NCBI GenBank assembly: GCA_003567005.1
Contig: PXBF01000180.1
Location: forward strand, 1 to 64,000
DNA length: 64,000 nucleotides
Direction: 5' to 3'
Source of the DNA: PVC group bacterium
GTDB lineage: Bacteria; Verrucomicrobiota; Kiritimatiellia; UBA8416
A program made the position numbers and the translations under genes. Of this stretch, positions 60,750 to 64,000 are shown piece after piece (the stretch's first letter is position 1; the number at the start of each line of letters is the position of its first letter). Under the pieces are notes generated by a model. The model was not told the origin of the DNA and made no database searches. It was given only the letters and a program-made list of their open reading frames with translations.

Positions 60750-63281
60750 TTACCAATCCCTTGTCGTTTCTTGACGCTGAAGACGTCGCCGTCGCTCGTC
60801 GAGCAGCTCTTGGTATTCCTGTGAACGCTGTTCTACTTGTTCAAGCATGGCATCGAGATCAAATGTATCTTCCTCCTCATCTTCTGGCTCTATGTCCTCT
60901 GGGGTATCTTCCATCTCCTCCTCGTCGTCTGGGTCTTCAGGCGTAGGCGGTGGGGGTAGTTCCAAATCTGGTTCATCTTCATCTGGTTCGCCATCTGGTG
61001 GCGTGTCAGGTGTCTCGGGATCGGGCGTATCGTCATCCGGCTCGTCGGTCTCGGGATCGGTTTCCTGGGGTAGAAGTTCTGAAAGTCTTCGCAAAGCTTC
61101 CAGGGCTTCCTCCTGCACAGGACGGGCAGATGCTACGTCATCGAGTTCCAGCATTTCTGAAGCGAGGCGTTGGAGTCTGGATGCATCGTCAGTCAGGGCC
61201 TCAATTTCTTGTGCTAGTTCGGGGTCTGTTTCGGGTGGGAGCTGGAAACGCTCGGCAAAACGGTCTGTTAAAGTAGCAGCTTCGCTTTGCAGCCTGGATA
61301 ACGGAACGGGAGGGGGTCTTGTGGTATCAGGATCACGTGCGAGGGCATCGAGCCATTCCTGTTGACGCAAAGACTCGCTGAGAAAAGTCTCGGGTGCCCC
61401 TCGTTCACGCCAGGCATGATAGAGGGGATGCCCGATTTCGGCTTCATGCTTGTCTGTTGGGCGTGACAGATCTTCGAGTAAGGCAATTTGCTGCTCCAGT
61501 GCTTGCTGCTCTTCTAGGAGTTGGTTATACTGTTCAGGCGGTATGCCATCCGAGCGTAACAGATGCGAAAGGGCAAGATACTGTTCGGCTAATTCGTTAC
61601 GTTCGCGGGCGCGGTCTTGAAAGTACCGTAACCGATCGGGCCCAACAGGCGGAAGATCTTCCCGTTGAAGCGTTTCGTCCTGTTTGCGTTGCTGCTGGAG
61701 CATATCCCAAGCCAATTGGGAAGGTTCTTTTTCGGCATAGCGCTCCAGAATATCTGCAAGACGAACCTCTTGGGATGCTTGCGCCAGGAGCGCATCCAGT
61801 TTTTGTAAATCTTCTTCCGATTGGGGTTCCCCTGTTTGCTGCCATTGGTGTTGTAAGAGGGTTGCGGCTTCTTGCCATTGCGTAAAGCGTTCGCGATATC
61901 CCTCTGCGCTTCCGTCTGTGGCCTGTAGACCTTGTTCAAATGCAGCGAGCGCGCGCGCGAGATTGGCCTGCCGGATGGGAGGGAGCCTCTCGAGCAGGGT
62001 AGAAGCTGTCTCTGGATCACCCGCTTGCAAGGAGGCGATTGCCGCATTATACCGGTACCGATCACGTAGTCGCGAGGGGATATCTGGTAGCTTGGCAGCT
62101 TCCAGGTACATCTGGACGGCCTCCGCAAACTGATCCTGCTGTTGAAGCTGCTGTGCCTCTCTCGCAAGCACGCGGTGTGATTGGTTTGGCGTATCATGGT
62201 TTGTATTGGCCATCGCGGCAGATGCACCCAACAGAAGGATTAACGCGGCATGTGTGATGCGTGCATGTTGACGCAATGGCCCCTGACTCAAAGACCCCCC
62301 AATCAACAGAAGAATGATCGCCGGCAGAAGAAAATAATGAAATATTTCCGTATAATCCGATGTTTCAAGGGTAGCATACGTGCGAACTTCTATTGCACGT
62401 AAGTGGTCGCGCATGCGTTGCCCAAGAGATATTGCTCCGGCACCAGCCGTCTCTACGGGGATGTAAGCGCCGCCAGTTAGTCTGGCGAGGTTGACAAGCG
62501 ATTCTTCTTCCAATCTCGTGATAACGGGTTCTCCTTCAAATTGGAATAGACCTGTTGGGCTCTCACGGTCGGGTATGGTAGAGCCAGAGCGGCTACCAAT
62601 CCCAACGGTGAAGAAGGGAATATCCTGTTTGGCTGCAGCGCGCGCTGCCTCAAGAGCATCGCCCGTTAAATCTTCACCATCGGATAGTAGAACAACCGCT
62701 TTGTGCGAGGGGGTGTCATCATCGAATATTTCCAGCGCCATGCGTATTCCCGCTCCGATATTGGTTTCTCCTGCCGGCGCACTGTCAATAGATAAACCTG
62801 CAATCGTTTGTCGTAAAAAGCCGCGATCAGAGGTAAATGGTGAAATGCGTGTAGCACGATACCGAAACGTGACAATGGCTATTCTGTCACCGGGGCGCAG
62901 TTCATCAAGAATATCGAGCATATCCGCTTTTGCTCGCCCGAGTCGAGAAGGACGCACATCATCGGCGAGCATGGAGCGTGAGACGTCGAGCAAGAGTACA
63001 ATATCGCGTCCTCGCATTGCCACTTCCTGCTCTTGTGGTCGGGCGTTACGCGGTCCAGCGGCGGCGAATAAAAGTAAGAAAACGGCACTTGCCAAGACGA
63101 TTTCCTGTAGCCAGATGAATCGCTGGTTTTCGGCTGGCAGCAGTTTTCTAGCAAGCACGGGGCCAGTGAACTGCTTGCGTTTCTGCTCTTGTTTCTTGCG
63201 CAAGGAATGCAATAGCAAGAACCAAAGGGGAACCAGCCAGAGTAAGTAGAGCAGCCATGTATTGGTAAATGTTAATCTCAT
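60750..63281 (-). CDS. BatB-BatC fusion protein: von Willebrand A domain plus TPR and acidic tail
   Basis: Two N-terminal membrane spans precede a VWA domain with a full MIDAS motif: Asp99, Ser101, Ser103 (LLLDVSRSM), Thr in GETNIGAG and Asp in LLSDGEDLTG. A further span (about residues 310-335) follows, then a second hydrophobic stretch (ALILLLGASAAMA) and TPR-type helices (AEAVQMYLEAAKLPDIPSRLRDRYRYNAAIASLQAGDPETA in parts). Next come long charged helices and a Pro/Asp/Glu-rich segment (residues about 737-805) before a basic end. BatB and BatC are separate in many species. It lies four bases after the BatA gene and one base before the BatD-BatE gene. The acidic stretch may be a flexible linker or an interaction surface. 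Confidence 0.88.
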   Translation of the reverse strand: MRLTFTNTWLLYLLWLVPLWFLLLHSLRKKQEQKRKQFTGPVLARKLLPAENQRFIWLQEIVLASAVFLLLFAAAGPRNARPQEQEVAMRGRDIVLLLDVSRSMLADDVRPSRLGRAKADMLDILDELRPGDRIAIVTFRYRATRISPFTSDRGFLRQTIAGLSIDSAPAGETNIGAGIRMALEIFDDDTPSHKAVVLLSDGEDLTGDALEAARAAAKQDIPFFTVGIGSRSGSTIPDRESPTGLFQFEGEPVITRLEEESLVNLARLTGGAYIPVETAGAGAISLGQRMRDHLRAIEVRTYATLETSDYTEIFHYFLLPAIILLLIGGSLSQGPLRQHARITHAALILLLGASAAMANTNHDTPNQSHRVLAREAQQLQQQDQFAEAVQMYLEAAKLPDIPSRLRDRYRYNAAIASLQAGDPETASTLLERLPPIRQANLARALAAFEQGLQATDGSAEGYRERFTQWQEAATLLQHQWQQTGEPQSEEDLQKLDALLAQASQEVRLADILERYAEKEPSQLAWDMLQQQRKQDETLQREDLPPVGPDRLRYFQDRARERNELAEQYLALSHLLRSDGIPPEQYNQLLEEQQALEQQIALLEDLSRPTDKHEAEIGHPLYHAWRERGAPETFLSESLRQQEWLDALARDPDTTRPPPVPLSRLQSEAATLTDRFAERFQLPPETDPELAQEIEALTDDASRLQRLASEMLELDDVASARPVQEEALEALRRLSELLPQETDPETDEPDDDTPDPETPDTPPDGEPDEDEPDLELPPPPTPEDPDDEEEMEDTPEDIEPEDEEEDTFDLDAMLEQVEQRSQEYQELLDERRRRLQRQETTRDW

Positions 63282-63285
63282 AATG

Positions 63286-64000
63286 TTACAAGAGTCTTCG
63301 CTTTGTATTTACATTCGCAAACGTGCATGCACACAGCAAGAGGGTCGCGATGAGAATAAGCATTCCGTAGTGTTCTTCAAACCGTTCCAGCATTTGCTGC
63401 CGCACAGGGGTCGTTTCGAGTTCATCGATGGTCGCCAAGGCACGGCTCAGACCATCTTCATCAAGCGTATTGAAATACACACCACCTGTAAGGTCGGCAA
63501 TCGCTGCTAGTTCCTCTTCGTCTATTTCAATATAGGCATAACGAATGGACTGTCTTCCGGATGCATCCGTGATACGAACGGGGGCATGCCCTGTAGTACC
63601 GACACCAATCGTGTATACGCGCAGTCCGAGCTCTTTCGCAATCCGCGCAGATTGCATAGGTTCGAGAATACCCGTATTGTTAAGGCCATCGCTGAGGAGC
63701 ACGATAATGCGTGACTCGGTTTCCGCATCCCGAAGCCGGGAACTGGCAAGAGCCAATGCGTCTCCAATGGCGGTCATGCGTTCGTCTTCGTTTACAATAG
63801 CACCGGAAGATGGATCTTGGAAAGGAGGTGGAATTTCGACCGTGTCTAAAATTTGTAGCAAAGCGTTATGATCCATTGTTAGCGGGGCGAGGACGCTTGC
63901 ATACCCCCCAAATGAGATCAAGCCGATGAGGTCATCTGGACGTTGATCGACAAATTCAGTAAAGACTTCTTTGACCACATCGAGCCTCGTTAGATACTCG
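63286..64000 (-). CDS. BatA-type von Willebrand A protein, C-terminal part
   Basis: The frame is open to the right edge (EYLTRLDVVKEVFTEF), so the N-terminus with its membrane span and MIDAS DxSxS motif lies outside the window. What remains is the VWA domain with LIGLISFGGYAS, MTAIGDALALASSRL (MIDAS Thr) and IIVLLSDGLNNTG (MIDAS Asp), then a membrane span (GMLILIATLLLCACTFA) at the C-terminus. The GTG at 63978 is internal and not a start. It is the first visible gene of the Bat operon; MoxR and DUF58 genes, which usually lead this operon, would be expected just beyond the edge. Confidence 0.88.
   Translation of the reverse strand, partial: EYLTRLDVVKEVFTEFVDQRPDDLIGLISFGGYASVLAPLTMDHNALLQILDTVEIPPPFQDPSSGAIVNEDERMTAIGDALALASSRLRDAETESRIIVLLSDGLNNTGILEPMQSARIAKELGLRVYTIGVGTTGHAPVRITDASGRQSIRYAYIEIDEEELAAIADLTGGVYFNTLDEDGLSRALATIDELETTPVRQQMLERFEEHYGMLILIATLLLCACTFANVNTKRRLL

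Noticed and set aside
1..64000. CRISPR arrays, tRNA or rRNA genes, complete insertion sequences, prophage genes
   Set aside because: No regularly spaced repeats, cloverleaf-like segments, rRNA stretches, transposase or phage proteins were seen on either strand.

Overview
The window (about half G+C) reads as chromosome from a member of the PVC superphylum, most likely Kiritimatiellota, Lentisphaerota or Verrucomicrobiota. This is inferred from gene content: a DUF6288 protein, a DUF5107-TPR protein, URO-D-like proteins beside glycosidases, fused Bat proteins, and a TM1266-like hydrogenase-regulator relative that points to an anaerobe. No rRNA, tRNA, CRISPR array, complete insertion sequence or prophage was seen. 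Almost all genes are intact and tightly packed; one gene is cut by each window edge.

Region 1 (1-27341) is a carbohydrate-utilisation island. It holds the end of a sialate-O-acetylesterase-like enzyme, two URO-D-fold proteins, an exported DUF6288 protein, a DUF5107-TPR protein, a divergent GH78-GH106 rhamnosidase pair, GH42, two GH29 plus two GH95 fucosidase-type enzymes, an MGH1/GH63-like glycosidase and a lone PAS histidine kinase. The glycosidases lack recognisable signal peptides, so they probably finish imported oligosaccharides rich in fucose, rhamnose and galactose. The second URO-D protein keeps a zinc-type H-x-C...C pattern like that of corrinoid methyltransferases. That raises the possibility that O-methylated sugars are demethylated here.

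Region 2 (27350-36665) has prephenate dehydratase, a 64-residue basic protein with a strong terminator, an exopolysaccharide O-acetylation operon (lipoprotein, AlgI-type MBOAT, two AlgJ/AlgX-type SGNH proteins) and a fused PabB-PabC.

Region 3 (36666-44759) has a TM1266-like regulator flanked by palindromic repeats, then a Wzm/Wzt polysaccharide exporter read in the same direction as nadC, coaX, manC and truA, then an exported glutathione peroxidase and mutY.

Region 4 (44760-54070) begins with a gene-poor interval that may encode a small RNA. It continues with a methionine-rich exported protein of unknown function, a four-gene operon (parvulin, flavin disulfide reductase, OppB, OppC), a trio resembling the PilM/GspL-PilO/GspM part of a secretion or pilus machine, and prmC.

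Region 5 (54067-64000) is the rplU-rpmA-obgE operon with a clear sigma70-type promoter, a Gfo/Idh/MocA oxidoreductase, and a Bat operon read right to left: BatA (cut by the edge), a BatB-BatC fusion, a BatD-BatE fusion, and a second BatD-like protein ending in an SH3-like segment.
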